64,000 bases of DNA from an uncultured Methanobrevibacter sp. (GCF_934746965.1 NZ_CAKVFS010000008.1:1-64000); one strand, 5' to 3'; positions 42,662 through 51,868 are shown, counted from the stretch's first letter. A program made the numbers and translations. Notes: generated by a model from the letters alone, not told the origin.

Positions 42662-43564
42662 ATGATTGAAATAGCTATTTTAGTAGTTGTACTGTTAGTT
42701 ATAATAGGGATTAAATGTATTAAGATTTTAAGACCTTATGAAAAAGGAGTCATTGAAAGATTAGGTAAATATCAAAGAACTGCAAGTAGTGGAATTGTTG
42801 TTTTAATTCCATTTATTGAATCATTACAGAAAGTAGATTTAAGGGAACAAGTTGTAGATGTGCCTCCTCAGGAAGTTATTACTAAAGATAATACGGTTGT
42901 TGTAGTTGATTGTGTTATATTTTATGAAGTTGTAGATGCTTTTAATGCAACATATCATGTTGTTAATTTTTATCAAGCTATCACTAAACTTGCTCAAACT
43001 AATTTAAGGAATATTATTGGGGATTTGGAATTAGATCAAACTTTAACTTCTCGTGAAATGATTAATACAGAATTACGTGAAGTTTTAGATGAAGCTACTG
43101 ATAAATGGGGTAGTAGAGTTGTTCGTGTTGAGATTCAAAAAATTGAACCTCCACAGGATATTGTTGATGCAATGAGTAAACAAATGAAAGCTGAAAGGAT
43201 GAAAAGAGCATCAATTCTTGAAGCTGAAGGTTATAAACAATCTGAAATTAAAAAATCTGAAGGTGATAAACAAGCTGCTATCCTTGAAGCTGAAGGTAAT
43301 GCAGAATCTATTAAGAAAATGGCGGAAGCAGATAAACAAGCTGCTATTCTTAGAGCTGAAGGTGAAGCTGTAGCTATTGAAAAAGTTTATAATGCAATTC
43401 ATGAAGGAAATCCTGATGATGGTTTAATAGCTGTTAAATATTTGGAATCTCTTGAAAAAATAGCTGATGGGAAGGCCAGTAAAGTATTTTTACCTCTTGA
43501 ATCTAGTGGAGTTTTAGGTTCAGTTGCAGGTATTTCTGAATTATTTAATCAAGATAAAAAATAA
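42662..43564 (+). CDS. SPFH/stomatin-family membrane protein
   Basis: 300 residues. One N-terminal helix is followed by an SPFH domain (RPYEKGVIERLGKYQRTASSGIVVLIPFI... VDLREQVVDVPPQEVITKDN) and a long charged coiled coil with repeated Ala-Glu-Gly units (ILEAEGYKQSEIKKSEGD, then DKQAAILEAEG and DKQAAILRAEG). The C-terminal segment ends in LEKIADGKASKVFLP. It forms oligomeric assemblies with the NfeD protein. A strong AAGGAGG precedes the ATG. Confidence 0.9.
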   Translation: MIEIAILVVVLLVIIGIKCIKILRPYEKGVIERLGKYQRTASSGIVVLIPFIESLQKVDLREQVVDVPPQEVITKDNTVVVVDCVIFYEVVDAFNATYHVVNFYQAITKLAQTNLRNIIGDLELDQTLTSREMINTELREVLDEATDKWGSRVVRVEIQKIEPPQDIVDAMSKQMKAERMKRASILEAEGYKQSEIKKSEGDKQAAILEAEGNAESIKKMAEADKQAAILRAEGEAVAIEKVYNAIHEGNPDDGLIAVKYLESLEKIADGKASKVFLPLESSGVLGSVAGISELFNQDKK

Positions 43565-43756
43565 TTTTTTTATTTTTTCTATTTTTTAACATTTTTTAGG
43601 GCAGTCTAACTTTTGTACATGGATTTTAAGTTTAATTGAGGTTTATTAGGTGTTCTTAAAAATGTTTAACTTTATATATGGCCTTGAATTAATATTTGTG
43701 TAGGTATGTGTTTTATTAGCTAAGCATATGTTATTTTAGTATTTTTAGTCTAATAA

Positions 43757-43806
43757 TTTATATATTATAATAAACATACATTTTAGGTAGACCTAAAATA
43801 TTAGGT
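43757..43806 (+). promoter_or_regulatory. Promoter with DtxR-like double operator
   Basis: The TATA box ATTTATATATTATAA (43757-43771) is followed by ATTTTAGGT/ACCTAAAAT, a perfect 9+9 inverted repeat with a two-base spacer (43780-43799). The right arm is reused in a second, overlapping inverted repeat: ACCTAA (43791-43796) with TTAGGT (43801-43806). TTAGGnnnnCCTAA is the type of site bound by DtxR/IdeR/MntR metal regulators. It would sit on the start of transcription and block it. Confidence 0.65.
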
Positions 43807-43845
43807 TTGCTATTTATTAATTATTATATTAAGGAGGAAATAATT

Positions 43846-44100
43846 ATGGAAGAATATATTAATAAAATTATGGAACATAAACATGCATTAATTTTTGTTG
43901 GAGGAATGGCTGCAGCTATTGCAGGTAAAAAAATATTAGAATCTAAAACAGTAAAAGATAGTTGTACTAAAGGTATGGCTGCTGTATTATCTGCAAAAAA
44001 AGATGCTGAAGAATGTTATCAAGACATGGTTCAAAATGCAGAAGATATTGTTGTTGATGCTAACAAAGATGATAAAAAAGCTATTTATGTTGAAGACAAA
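43846..44100 (+). CDS. Small membrane-associated protein (DUF6110-like) ahead of the P-type ATPase
   Basis: 84 residues ending in a stop close to 44106: MEEYINKIMEHKHALIFVGG, a short hydrophobic Gly/Ala segment (AAAIAGKKI), then a helical charged part with two Cys (KDSC, EECYQ) and an acidic tail. It resembles, from memory, DUF6110 proteins that precede heavy-metal ATPases in Clostridia. A perfect AAGGAGG precedes the ATG, and the DtxR-like operator is about 40 bases upstream. It may act as a metal chaperone or ATPase partner. The stop codon is at 44104-44106. Confidence 0.72.
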
Positions 44101-44116
44101 GAATAAGGTTTAAAAC

Positions 44117-46240
44117 ATGAAATACCAAGTAATGTATAATAACGGAACCAGAATTAGGGTTCGTTCAGGCCAAGCAGCTTTCACTGAGAAAGAAGGTTAT
44201 GGTATTGCTTCATTACTTTTAGAAAACGATTTTATTGAAAAAGTTTTTACATCTCATAGAAATGGAAGTATTTTAATTTACTATGATGATGTTAAAAACA
44301 GAAAAAGAGTCTTTGATGCACTTGATAATATAACTGCTGATGATTTAGTTGAAGTTGAACCAGATATGTATATGACTTCAAATGAATTAACTAATAATTT
44401 TTGGGTTAAATTGTCAAGTATGGTTGTAAGAAGGGTATTAAGTAAAATTATATTACCTATTCCATTTAGAAACTTGTTAACTATTTATAGGGGTGCTAAA
44501 TATATTTGGCATGGTTTGGATAGTTTAACTAGTTTTAGGATAGATGTTGCTTTACTTGATGGTGCAGCAGTTGCAGGATCACTTCTTAAAAAAGATTTTG
44601 GTCCTGCAAGCTCAATGATGTTCTTATTATCAATTTCTGATTTGCTTGAAGATTACACCTTACAAAAAACAAAAAGTACTTTGAAAGAAAGTTTAACTTT
44701 AAATATTGATACTGTATGGGTGGTAAATGATGATGGTGAAGAAATACAACAATCTATTTCAGAAATTAACAAAGATGATAAAATTAAAGTTCATATGGGT
44801 GATGTAATACCTGTTGATGGAAAAGTTATTGATGGTGAAGGAATGGTTAATGAGGCAACTATGACTGGGGAACCATTAGCTGTCCATAAACATCTTGGTA
44901 AAACTGTCCATGCTGGAACTGTTATTGAAGAAGGTAATTTGATTGTTCAAGTTTATTCTTTTGATAAAGAAACTAGATTAAATAAAATTATTGATCTTAT
45001 TGAAAATTCCGAAGAATTAAAAGCAGATGCTCAAAGTAAAGCTGAGGAATTGGCAGATTCTATTGTGCCATATAGTTTCCTTACAACATTTATTACTTAT
45101 ATTTTAACTAGAAATACTACAAAAGCATTATCTGTTTTAATGGTTGATTTCTCATGTGCACTTAAATTAACTACTCCTTTATCTGTTATTTCAGCTATGA
45201 AAGAGGCTTCAGATAATAGGATGATGGTTAAAGGTGGAAAATTCCTTGAAAAATATGCAACTGCGGACACTATAGTCTTTGATAAAACTGGAACTCTTAC
45301 TAATGCAACTCCAAAAGTTGCTGATGTAATTCCTCTTGGAGGTTACAGTAGGGATGAAGTTTTAAGAATGGCTGCATGTATTGAAGAGCATTTTGCACAT
45401 AGTATTGCTACTGCTATTGTAAAACAAGCTGAAAAAGAAGGTTTAAAACATGAAGAAGATCACAGTGAAGTTGAATACATTGTGGCTCATGGTATTGCAA
45501 CAAGTTATAATGGTAAACGTGCAGTTATAGGAAGTAGGCACTTTTTATTTGATGATGAAGGTATAAAAATATCTAAAAAAGAAGAAAAACTCATTAAGGA
45601 AAAAGTTTCAGAATATTCTGTTGTCTACTTAGCTATTGATAGTAAACTTGAAGGTATTATCTGTATTAGTGATCCTGTAAGACCTGAAGCTAAAGAAGTT
45701 ATTAATCAACTTAAAAATACAGGCATTGAACATATTATCATGTTAACTGGTGACAGTGAAAGCGGTGCAAAAAGTAGTGCTGATGCATTAGGTATAACTG
45801 AATACAAATCTCAAGTGCTTCCAGAAGATAAAGCTAGTATTATTGAAAGTTTAAAAGAAGAAGGTAGAACTGTTATAATGGTTGGGGATGGAATAAATGA
45901 TTCTCCAGCATTAGCTGCTGCTGATGTATCTGTTTCAATGAAAAACTCTTCAGATATAGCTAGGGAAGTTGCAGATATTTCATTATTATCTGATGATTTA
46001 TATGACTTAGTAACACTTAGAAAGTTAAGTGTTGGTATGTTAGAAAAAATAGATACTAATTATCGTAGTATAATTGGTATTAATGGTACTTTAATTGCAT
46101 TAGGTATGTTTGGAATTATAACTCCTTCTGTATCTTCATTAATACATAATTTATCAACTATGCTTTTAGGAGCTTTAAGTACTCGTTCTGTATTAAAAGA
46201 ACCAAGAGAAATAGAAGTGAATGCAGTAGAAACTGCATAA
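44117..46240 (+). CDS. P1B-type metal ATPase with altered membrane metal-site motif
   Basis: 707 residues. An N-terminal ferredoxin-like (HMA-type) domain lacks CxxC. Two to four helices follow, then the actuator domain with TMTGEP (Thr250-Pro253), a membrane pair with DFSCALKLTTP where CPCALGLATP is usual (Ser346-Cys347), the phosphorylation motif DKTGTLT (Asp389), VMLTGD-type MLTGDSESG, and MVGDGINDSPAL. The invariant Pro of the metal site is replaced by Ser, so the metal is probably neither Cu nor Zn. It follows the small protein gene by ten bases. The DtxR-like operator suggests iron or manganese. Confidence 0.85.
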   Translation: MKYQVMYNNGTRIRVRSGQAAFTEKEGYGIASLLLENDFIEKVFTSHRNGSILIYYDDVKNRKRVFDALDNITADDLVEVEPDMYMTSNELTNNFWVKLSSMVVRRVLSKIILPIPFRNLLTIYRGAKYIWHGLDSLTSFRIDVALLDGAAVAGSLLKKDFGPASSMMFLLSISDLLEDYTLQKTKSTLKESLTLNIDTVWVVNDDGEEIQQSISEINKDDKIKVHMGDVIPVDGKVIDGEGMVNEATMTGEPLAVHKHLGKTVHAGTVIEEGNLIVQVYSFDKETRLNKIIDLIENSEELKADAQSKAEELADSIVPYSFLTTFITYILTRNTTKALSVLMVDFSCALKLTTPLSVISAMKEASDNRMMVKGGKFLEKYATADTIVFDKTGTLTNATPKVADVIPLGGYSRDEVLRMAACIEEHFAHSIATAIVKQAEKEGLKHEEDHSEVEYIVAHGIATSYNGKRAVIGSRHFLFDDEGIKISKKEEKLIKEKVSEYSVVYLAIDSKLEGIICISDPVRPEAKEVINQLKNTGIEHIIMLTGDSESGAKSSADALGITEYKSQVLPEDKASIIESLKEEGRTVIMVGDGINDSPALAAADVSVSMKNSSDIAREVADISLLSDDLYDLVTLRKLSVGMLEKIDTNYRSIIGINGTLIALGMFGIITPSVSSLIHNLSTMLLGALSTRSVLKEPREIEVNAVETA

Positions 46241-46244
46241 ACTT

Positions 46245-46267
46245 CTTAATTTATTTTTTTAATTAAG
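46245..46267. terminator. Bidirectional terminator between ATPase and CPBP protease genes
   Basis: CTTAATT (46245-46251) and AATTAAG (46261-46267) flank a T-rich loop between the convergent ends of the two genes. Confidence 0.45.
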
Positions 46268-47198
46268 CTATTGATGTGAATATTGTATAAGACATCAATA
46301 AGATAAAACAAATTATTCCTGGATTTAAAAGAATTGTATCTACTGGATTTTTTAAAATAATTTCTTTTTCACTACCGTCAAATTTACTTTTATCAAAGTA
46401 TTTGATGGAATAAATTAAACCCATAAATGTTAGTCCCAGTGTTATTAAAATATATAATAAAACGCCAACTGTACTTGTTGGTGAAAGGACACTTCCATTT
46501 GCTAAATCCATTAATGGTTGTGAAACAAATAAACTAACAACAGACCCTATGAAGTTTATAATCATGTGTAAACCGATTGTATATTTGATTTGTCCAGTTT
46601 TTATATAAATTATTGCAAAAAATCCTCCAAGGAGAAATGCATAGAAAAATTGACTTAAATTTCCATGGAAAAATGCAAATAATAATGCAGATAAAAGTAC
46701 TGAAATAGTACCTCCGTATTTTATAGTTCTGTCAATCAACAATTTTCTAAATATCAATTCTTCAAATATTGGAGCTATTAAAGTTATTATAATTAAATTT
46801 GCAATTAAACCGGAGTTATTTATCACTTCATTAACTGGGTTAACTACATCATGTTGGATTAATGAACCGATTCCTGCAGTTATAACAACTCCCATCATAT
46901 TTCCAATCCACATTAAAAACATTGTAATTGATATACAAATTATAAATGTTTTTATATTCATATTATGTTTTTCAAGAGTTTTTGATTCTGTTTTTCTCAT
47001 TATATAAATAAATATTGGTAAGGGTAAGAGATAAGTCCAAATAGCTGAGAAAAATGTCATAAGTGTTTGATTGGATAATATTCTTGGATCAATTGCATTT
47101 ATTATTAATCCAATAATTATGTTTAATACTACTATTATAATTCCTAGTGCAAAATAATTAAATCCAATTTTTGAAAAAAATCTTCTATTTGCTTCCAA
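46263..47198 (-). CDS. CPBP-family intramembrane metalloprotease
   Basis: A 311-residue polytopic protein with about eight helices. The CPBP/CAAX-protease motifs are clear: EELIFRKLL (Glu-Glu-x3-Arg), FAFFHGNLSQFFYAF (Phe-x3-His) and the later HMIINFIGS (His-x3-Asn). Such proteins cleave or bind membrane substrates; the target is unknown. Translation probably starts at TTG 47198, which has GAGGTG 6 bases upstream. ATGTTA/TAACAT (47216-47229) is a small palindrome at the expected transcription start. Confidence 0.86.
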   Translation of the reverse strand: MEANRRFFSKIGFNYFALGIIIVVLNIIIGLIINAIDPRILSNQTLMTFFSAIWTYLLPLPIFIYIMRKTESKTLEKHNMNIKTFIICISITMFLMWIGNMMGVVITAGIGSLIQHDVVNPVNEVINNSGLIANLIIITLIAPIFEELIFRKLLIDRTIKYGGTISVLLSALLFAFFHGNLSQFFYAFLLGGFFAIIYIKTGQIKYTIGLHMIINFIGSVVSLFVSQPLMDLANGSVLSPTSTVGVLLYILITLGLTFMGLIYSIKYFDKSKFDGSEKEIILKNPVDTILLNPGIICFILLMSYTIFTSIA

Positions 47199-47215
47199 TT
47201 GTACACCTCACTGTT

Positions 47216-47229
47216 ATGTTATGTAACAT
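47216..47229 (-). promoter_or_regulatory. Palindrome near the CPBP protease promoter
   Basis: ATGTTA, two bases, TAACAT. It lies between a TATATATC element (about 47245-47253, minus strand) and the ribosome site, close to where transcription should start. Possible operator. Confidence 0.35.
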
Positions 47230-47369
47230 TTATTTTACTTTTTCCGATATATATACCTTTTTATTTCAATATTGATTTGTGATTATCTACTTAAAATCGT
47301 GTGAAATATTTATATAAAAATACAATCAATATTAATAAATGTAAAAAAAAGTTTTATGTATGTGATTTA

Positions 47370-48110
47370 ATGAATAAGAATAAGTTTTCACCGATAATTT
47401 TACCAATTTTTATTATAATTATCTGGTATATTATAACTTCTGTTTTAGAATTAGTTAATCCTTATTTCTTACCAAGTCCAGTAGATGTTTGTACTTCTGC
47501 TTGGTCAATTATTCAATCTGGAGAATTGTTTGTTGACACTATGGATACTTTATTTAAAGTGTTTGGAGGTATGATTCTTGCATCTGTTGTAGCTATTCCT
47601 TTAGGAATATTACTTGGATGGTATCATAAATTAGAAACTCTTTGTAGCTTTGTAATTAGTGTATTAAGACCAATACCTCCAATAGCTTGGATTCCATTTT
47701 CAATTTTATGGTTTGGAATAGGAACTGCTCCAGCAATATTTATTATTTTTGTTGGTTGTGTTTTCCCAATTCTTATTTATACTATTGATGGAGTTAAAAG
47801 AACAGATAAAGTTTTAATTGAATCTGCACAAACATTAGGGGCAGATGATAAAACAGTACTTACAAAAGTTATTCTACCTTCTGCAGTACCACATATAGTA
47901 TCAGGACTTAAAGTAGGTATTGGGATAGCTTTAATGTGTACTATTTCAGCAGAAATGATTGGTTCAAGTAGTGGTTTAGGATATTTAATTTTAACATCTA
48001 CAAATTTATTTGATACTGGAACTACTGTTGTAGGTATGTTAGTCATTGGTTTAATTGGTTTAGTCTTTGATTATGTCTTTGGACTTGTAGAAAAAAGAAT
48101 ATTCTGGTAG
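47370..48110 (+). CDS. ABC transporter permease, nitrate/sulfonate/taurine type
   Basis: A 246-residue SsuC/TauC-type permease with six helices. LVNPYFLPSPVDVCTSAW near the start and GADDKTVLTKVILPSAVPHIVSGLKVGIGIA (EAA loop) are characteristic. The ATG at 47370 has GTGATT upstream; the longer open frame lacks a ribosome site. The ATPase follows by nine bases. No binding-protein gene is present in the unit. Substrates of this family include sulfonates, nitrate and thiamine precursors. Confidence 0.84.
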   Translation: MNKNKFSPIILPIFIIIIWYIITSVLELVNPYFLPSPVDVCTSAWSIIQSGELFVDTMDTLFKVFGGMILASVVAIPLGILLGWYHKLETLCSFVISVLRPIPPIAWIPFSILWFGIGTAPAIFIIFVGCVFPILIYTIDGVKRTDKVLIESAQTLGADDKTVLTKVILPSAVPHIVSGLKVGIGIALMCTISAEMIGSSSGLGYLILTSTNLFDTGTTVVGMLVIGLIGLVFDYVFGLVEKRIFW

Positions 48111-48119
48111 GTGGTTTAA

Positions 48120-48878
48120 ATGGCAATTGAAATTAAAAATATAAATAAATCTTTTCATGCTCGTGGTTCTGATCATGATATAAAAGTTTTAGATAATGTT
48201 AATTTAAATATTAAAGATGGTGAATTCGTTTGTCTTTTAGGCCCTTCTGGTTGTGGTAAAACAACACTTCTTAGATTAATAGCAGGACTGGATCATCCAA
48301 CTGATGGGGAAGTTATAGCAGATGGTGAACATGTTAATGAACCTTCTGGAGATAGGGCGGTTATTTTCCAGCAATATTCTTTATTTCCTTGGTTAACAGT
48401 TTTAGATAATGTATTATTTGGTCTTAATCTTAAAAAAGACTCAAATAAGGAAGAAAATATTAAAGCTGCAGAAAGATATCTTGAAAGTGTTGGATTAATT
48501 GACTTTAAAGATAGTTATCCTTATGAACTTTCCGGTGGTATGAAACAAAGGGTTGCAATTATTAGATCTTTGCTTAATCATTCTCCTATTTTACTTATGG
48601 ATGAACCATTTTCTGCATTGGATATGCAAAATAGACACATGCTTCAAGAACAATTGATTGGTGTTTGGAAAAGATTTAACAATACTATTGTTTTTGTAAC
48701 TCATGATGTTGATGAAGCAGTTTATCTTGCAGATAAAATTGTTATAATGGATAAAAATCCAGGTAAAATTAAAGAAATCTTTGAAGTAGACATGCCTAGA
48801 CTTAGAAAAAGAGAATCTAAAGAATTTATTGAAATTCAAGAAAAAATCCTTGAAAAATTAAATGTGGAAGATTTTTAA
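48120..48878 (+). CDS. ABC transporter ATPase, nitrate/sulfonate/taurine type
   Basis: 252 residues with Walker A GPSGCGKTT, Q-loop FQQYSLFPWLTV, signature LSGGMKQR, Walker B LLMDEPFSALD and switch His in VFVTHDVDEA. It pairs with the SsuC/TauC-type permease just upstream. The gene ends inside a palindromic terminator shared with thiD, which faces it. Confidence 0.88.
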   Translation: MAIEIKNINKSFHARGSDHDIKVLDNVNLNIKDGEFVCLLGPSGCGKTTLLRLIAGLDHPTDGEVIADGEHVNEPSGDRAVIFQQYSLFPWLTVLDNVLFGLNLKKDSNKEENIKAAERYLESVGLIDFKDSYPYELSGGMKQRVAIIRSLLNHSPILLMDEPFSALDMQNRHMLQEQLIGVWKRFNNTIVFVTHDVDEAVYLADKIVIMDKNPGKIKEIFEVDMPRLRKRESKEFIEIQEKILEKLNVEDF

Positions 48879-48900
48879 TAGCTATATATTAGCTATTAAA
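48874..48900. terminator. Perfect palindromic bidirectional terminator
   Basis: TTTAATAGCTA (48874-48884) and TAGCTATTAAA (48890-48900) are exact 11-base inverted repeats around TATAT. They include the stop codons of both the ABC ATPase gene and the convergent thiD gene. Confidence 0.65.
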
Positions 48901-49622
48901 GTTCCATATTTTCCATTTTTTATACTTTCATAAGTATAATTGGAAGCTTTTAAAATACTTGTTTTTAAATCGTTATTTTTACTTAAAAAGCTTACAATAG
49001 CTGCTGAAAAATTACAACCACTACCATGTAAATTACTGGTTTTAATCAGTTCTTGTTTTAAAATACTAATTTTCCCATCAATAAAAATAGTATTAATTCC
49101 ATTTAAATGTCCACCAGTTATAATATTATTGCATGTTTTTCCTAATTTTTCACAAGCTAATTTAGCATCATTTTCATTATTTATTTTAATTCCAGTTAAT
49201 TTTTCAGCTTCAGATATATTGGGGGTTGTTAAAATAGAATGGGGGAGGAGATATTTAAGCAAACTATGACTTAAATCATTTTTAGCTAATTTTCCACCAG
49301 AAGTTGCAACCATAACTGGATCAACAACAGCTTTTAGATTGTATTCTTTAATTTTTTTAGAAATACATTTTATAATACTCTTTGAATATAACATTCCGGT
49401 TTTAATGTATTCTATATCATAACTATCTAAAACAGCATCAAGCTGTTCTTCAACATAACTAGTTTCAACAGCTTGCAATGAAAACATTTCATTAGGATTT
49501 TGAGCAGTAAGAGCAGTTACAACTCCAGTTCCATAAACTTTTAATGCTTGAAAAGTTTTAAGATCTGCAAAAATACCTGCTCCAGCTGAGGGATCTACTC
49601 CTGCTATGGACATTACAATCAT
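48882..49622 (-). CDS. thiD: Hydroxymethylpyrimidine/phosphomethylpyrimidine kinase
   Basis: Phosphorylates HMP and HMP-phosphate to HMP-pyrophosphate for thiamine synthesis. 246 residues of the ribokinase fold: SIAGVDPSAGAGIFADLKTF at the start, VYGTGVVTALTAQN, DPVMVATSG, TPNISEAEKLTG and the C-terminal HGSGCNFSAAI with the catalytic region. The gene is the third of the run proS, cofC, thiD (one base separates it from cofC) and faces an ABC importer across a shared terminator. Confidence 0.9.
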   Translation of the reverse strand: MIVMSIAGVDPSAGAGIFADLKTFQALKVYGTGVVTALTAQNPNEMFSLQAVETSYVEEQLDAVLDSYDIEYIKTGMLYSKSIIKCISKKIKEYNLKAVVDPVMVATSGGKLAKNDLSHSLLKYLLPHSILTTPNISEAEKLTGIKINNENDAKLACEKLGKTCNNIITGGHLNGINTIFIDGKISILKQELIKTSNLHGSGCNFSAAIVSFLSKNNDLKTSILKASNYTYESIKNGKYGTLIANI

Positions 49623-50306
49623 TTAACTGCCTCTTGTGACTTTTAAACGTTCACTACCATGTACTGATTCAACATTTATTTTTAATTCTTTTAAATAACG
49701 CCTAGTTTCAGTATTTTCCCCATGAACCATTATTTCTCCTAAATCTTCAGTAGTATTAACATCCAACGCCATAAATAAGGAGTCGTGAACTTGTGGGTTT
49801 AATTTTTTTCTATCTGCAGCATTTACATGTTCTTTATAACTAAAATCTCCAAATTTAGTTCTAATTGCTAATGGTTTCATAATGATTGCATTTGTTCCCC
49901 CTCCTTTTGAAGGAACAATAATGAAATCCAATTGTTTACTTGAATCAATAACCATTTTAAGATTAGTTTTACCTAAAAGAGGAATATCTGATGGCATTAT
50001 AATTACTTTTTTAGTTTTACCTTTACAATATTCCATGGCTTGTTTTAAAGCTTTATTTAAGTTTGAATTTTCATTTTCTTTTAAAATATTTAAATTTAAA
50101 CTTTTAGCATAATTCAGAACATCTTCATCAGCACTAATAATGATTATTTTGTCAGTATATTTCCTTAAGGTATCTGTAACATCTTTAAGCATAACTTTTA
50201 ATAAGTTTTCCCTTTCATTTTCATTTAAAAATGGAGATAACCTAGTTTTACATTCTTTAAATTTACTGACAGGTATTATTCCATAAATATCATCCATAGT
50301 TTCCAT
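49623..50306 (-). CDS. cofC: 2-phospho-L-lactate guanylyltransferase
   Basis: CofC makes the activated intermediate (lactyl-2-diphospho-5'-guanosine, or its PEP analogue) for coenzyme F420. The 227-residue nucleotidyltransferase has IIPVSKFKECKTRLSPFL at the N-terminus, IMPSDIPLLG for metal and GTP binding, and FIIVPSKGGGTNAIIMKP in the middle. It starts at ATG 50306 directly after proS; an ATG three codons later (50297) is also possible. A complete F420 route is expected in this organism. Confidence 0.88.
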   Translation of the reverse strand: METMDDIYGIIPVSKFKECKTRLSPFLNENERENLLKVMLKDVTDTLRKYTDKIIIISADEDVLNYAKSLNLNILKENENSNLNKALKQAMEYCKGKTKKVIIMPSDIPLLGKTNLKMVIDSSKQLDFIIVPSKGGGTNAIIMKPLAIRTKFGDFSYKEHVNAADRKKLNPQVHDSLFMALDVNTTEDLGEIMVHGENTETRRYLKELKINVESVHGSERLKVTRGS

Positions 50307-50308
50307 CT

Positions 50309-51718
50309 CTAGTAAGTTTTAGCTATTAATGCTACATATTTTGCATCTTCATCACTGATTATACATTTTTTGGAACCTTTTTCAAGTTCTTCATAAATAC
50401 CTAAAACAGAATAACCTGTGAGTTCTTCTATTTTTTGTCCACAGTCAGTATCTCCACACCAATTAACTGCTACAACATTTCCGTTTTCAATTAATTCTTT
50501 AACTTCATCTATACTGGATGCAAATTTAACATGTTCGTCATGGAAGTTCCAAGCGCATTTAGATAAGTTTTCTTCATATTGGTTAATTAGATTACATATA
50601 TTATTAACAAGGTTTTCATCTAAGTCAAGTTCAATTTTTTCTAATTCATCTCTGCGCATAACTATTGTTTTGTTGTTTTCAAGATCTCTAGGACCTAATT
50701 CAAGTTTTATTGGGGTTCCTTTTAATTCCCAGTCATAGAACTTTTTACCTGGTCTAATATCTCGGTCATCAATGTTTACGCGCAATCCTGCATCTTCGAA
50801 CTCTTTTTTAAGTTGATTACATTTAGCTAAAACTTCTTCTTTTCCTTTTTTAAATAAAATAGGAATAATTGTTATTTGATTTGGTGAAATTTCTGGTGGG
50901 AGGCATAATCCTTTTTCATCCCCATGAACTCCAATTGCAGAAGCTATTACTCTATCAGATAATCCTGCACAAGTTTGATAAACAAGTTTATGTTCTCCAT
51001 CTTTATCTTCAAAAGTTATATCGAATGTTTTTGCAAAGGTTTGACCTAAATTGTGAATAGTACCAATCTGTAATGTTTTTCCATCAGGCATGATTGCATC
51101 AAATGCCATTGTGTAGTCAGCACCGGGGAATTTATCCCATTCAGGTCTTTTACTTAAAGTATATGGTATTCCTAATGTGTCGAATATTTCTTTATATTTA
51201 GCAATATGTTTTTCAACTTCTTCATCAGCTTCTTCTTTAGTTGCATGTGCAGTATGAGCTTCTTTAAATGTTGTAATTTCACGAACACGAATAAGTGGTC
51301 TGGTATGTTTTGTTTCGTATCTGAAAGTGTTTACAATTTGATAATATTTTATAGGTAAATCTATATGTGATCTAATCCACAATGCATACATTGGATAAAT
51401 AGATGTTTCACTAGTTGGTCTTAAAGCTAATTTTTCATTTAAGGGTGTTTGTCCTCCGTGAGTAACCCAATAAACTTCATCTTCAAATCCTTTTACATGT
51501 AATCCTTCTTTAGCTAATTCTGCTTCAGGAATAAGAAGTGGGAATAAAACTTCGTCATGATCACGATCATATATTTCTTTTACTAAATCTGTTGTATTCC
51601 TTCTTATTTGAAATCCATAGGGCATCCATACAGCCATTCCTTTAATAGGATATCTTGAATCAGTTATGTTAGCTTCTTCTAATATATCATGAAACCATTC
51701 ACTAAAATTTTCCACCAT
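50309..51718 (-). CDS. proS: Prolyl-tRNA synthetase
   Basis: A class II synthetase of the archaeal/eukaryotic type, 469 residues. Motif 1 region GMAVWMPYGFQIRR, then LALRPTSETSIYPMYALWIRSH. Motif 2 is FRYETKHTRPLIRVREITTFKEAHTAH, and the C-terminal anticodon domain is followed by the extra domain with CGDTDC and a tyrosine end (KTY). It is the first gene of proS-cofC-thiD. It supplies Pro-tRNA. Confidence 0.95.
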   Translation of the reverse strand: MVENFSEWFHDILEEANITDSRYPIKGMAVWMPYGFQIRRNTTDLVKEIYDRDHDEVLFPLLIPEAELAKEGLHVKGFEDEVYWVTHGGQTPLNEKLALRPTSETSIYPMYALWIRSHIDLPIKYYQIVNTFRYETKHTRPLIRVREITTFKEAHTAHATKEEADEEVEKHIAKYKEIFDTLGIPYTLSKRPEWDKFPGADYTMAFDAIMPDGKTLQIGTIHNLGQTFAKTFDITFEDKDGEHKLVYQTCAGLSDRVIASAIGVHGDEKGLCLPPEISPNQITIIPILFKKGKEEVLAKCNQLKKEFEDAGLRVNIDDRDIRPGKKFYDWELKGTPIKLELGPRDLENNKTIVMRRDELEKIELDLDENLVNNICNLINQYEENLSKCAWNFHDEHVKFASSIDEVKELIENGNVVAVNWCGDTDCGQKIEELTGYSVLGIYEELEKGSKKCIISDEDAKYVALIAKTY

Positions 51719-51868
51719 ATCACCTTAATTAAATTTTTATAATAATTATATTAGTTGTTAATGCCTATTAAATATATTTGAAGAAATTGTTGTTTCACAT
51801 AAATGATAACTTATTTATAAGTACAAGCTAAAAATATACAAATGTATAATGTGTTTAGGAGATATTTT

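Noticed and set aside
43206..43380. Repeated GCTGAAGG-like units taken as a DNA repeat
   Set aside because: They encode the Ala-Glu-Gly coiled-coil repeats normal for SPFH proteins.
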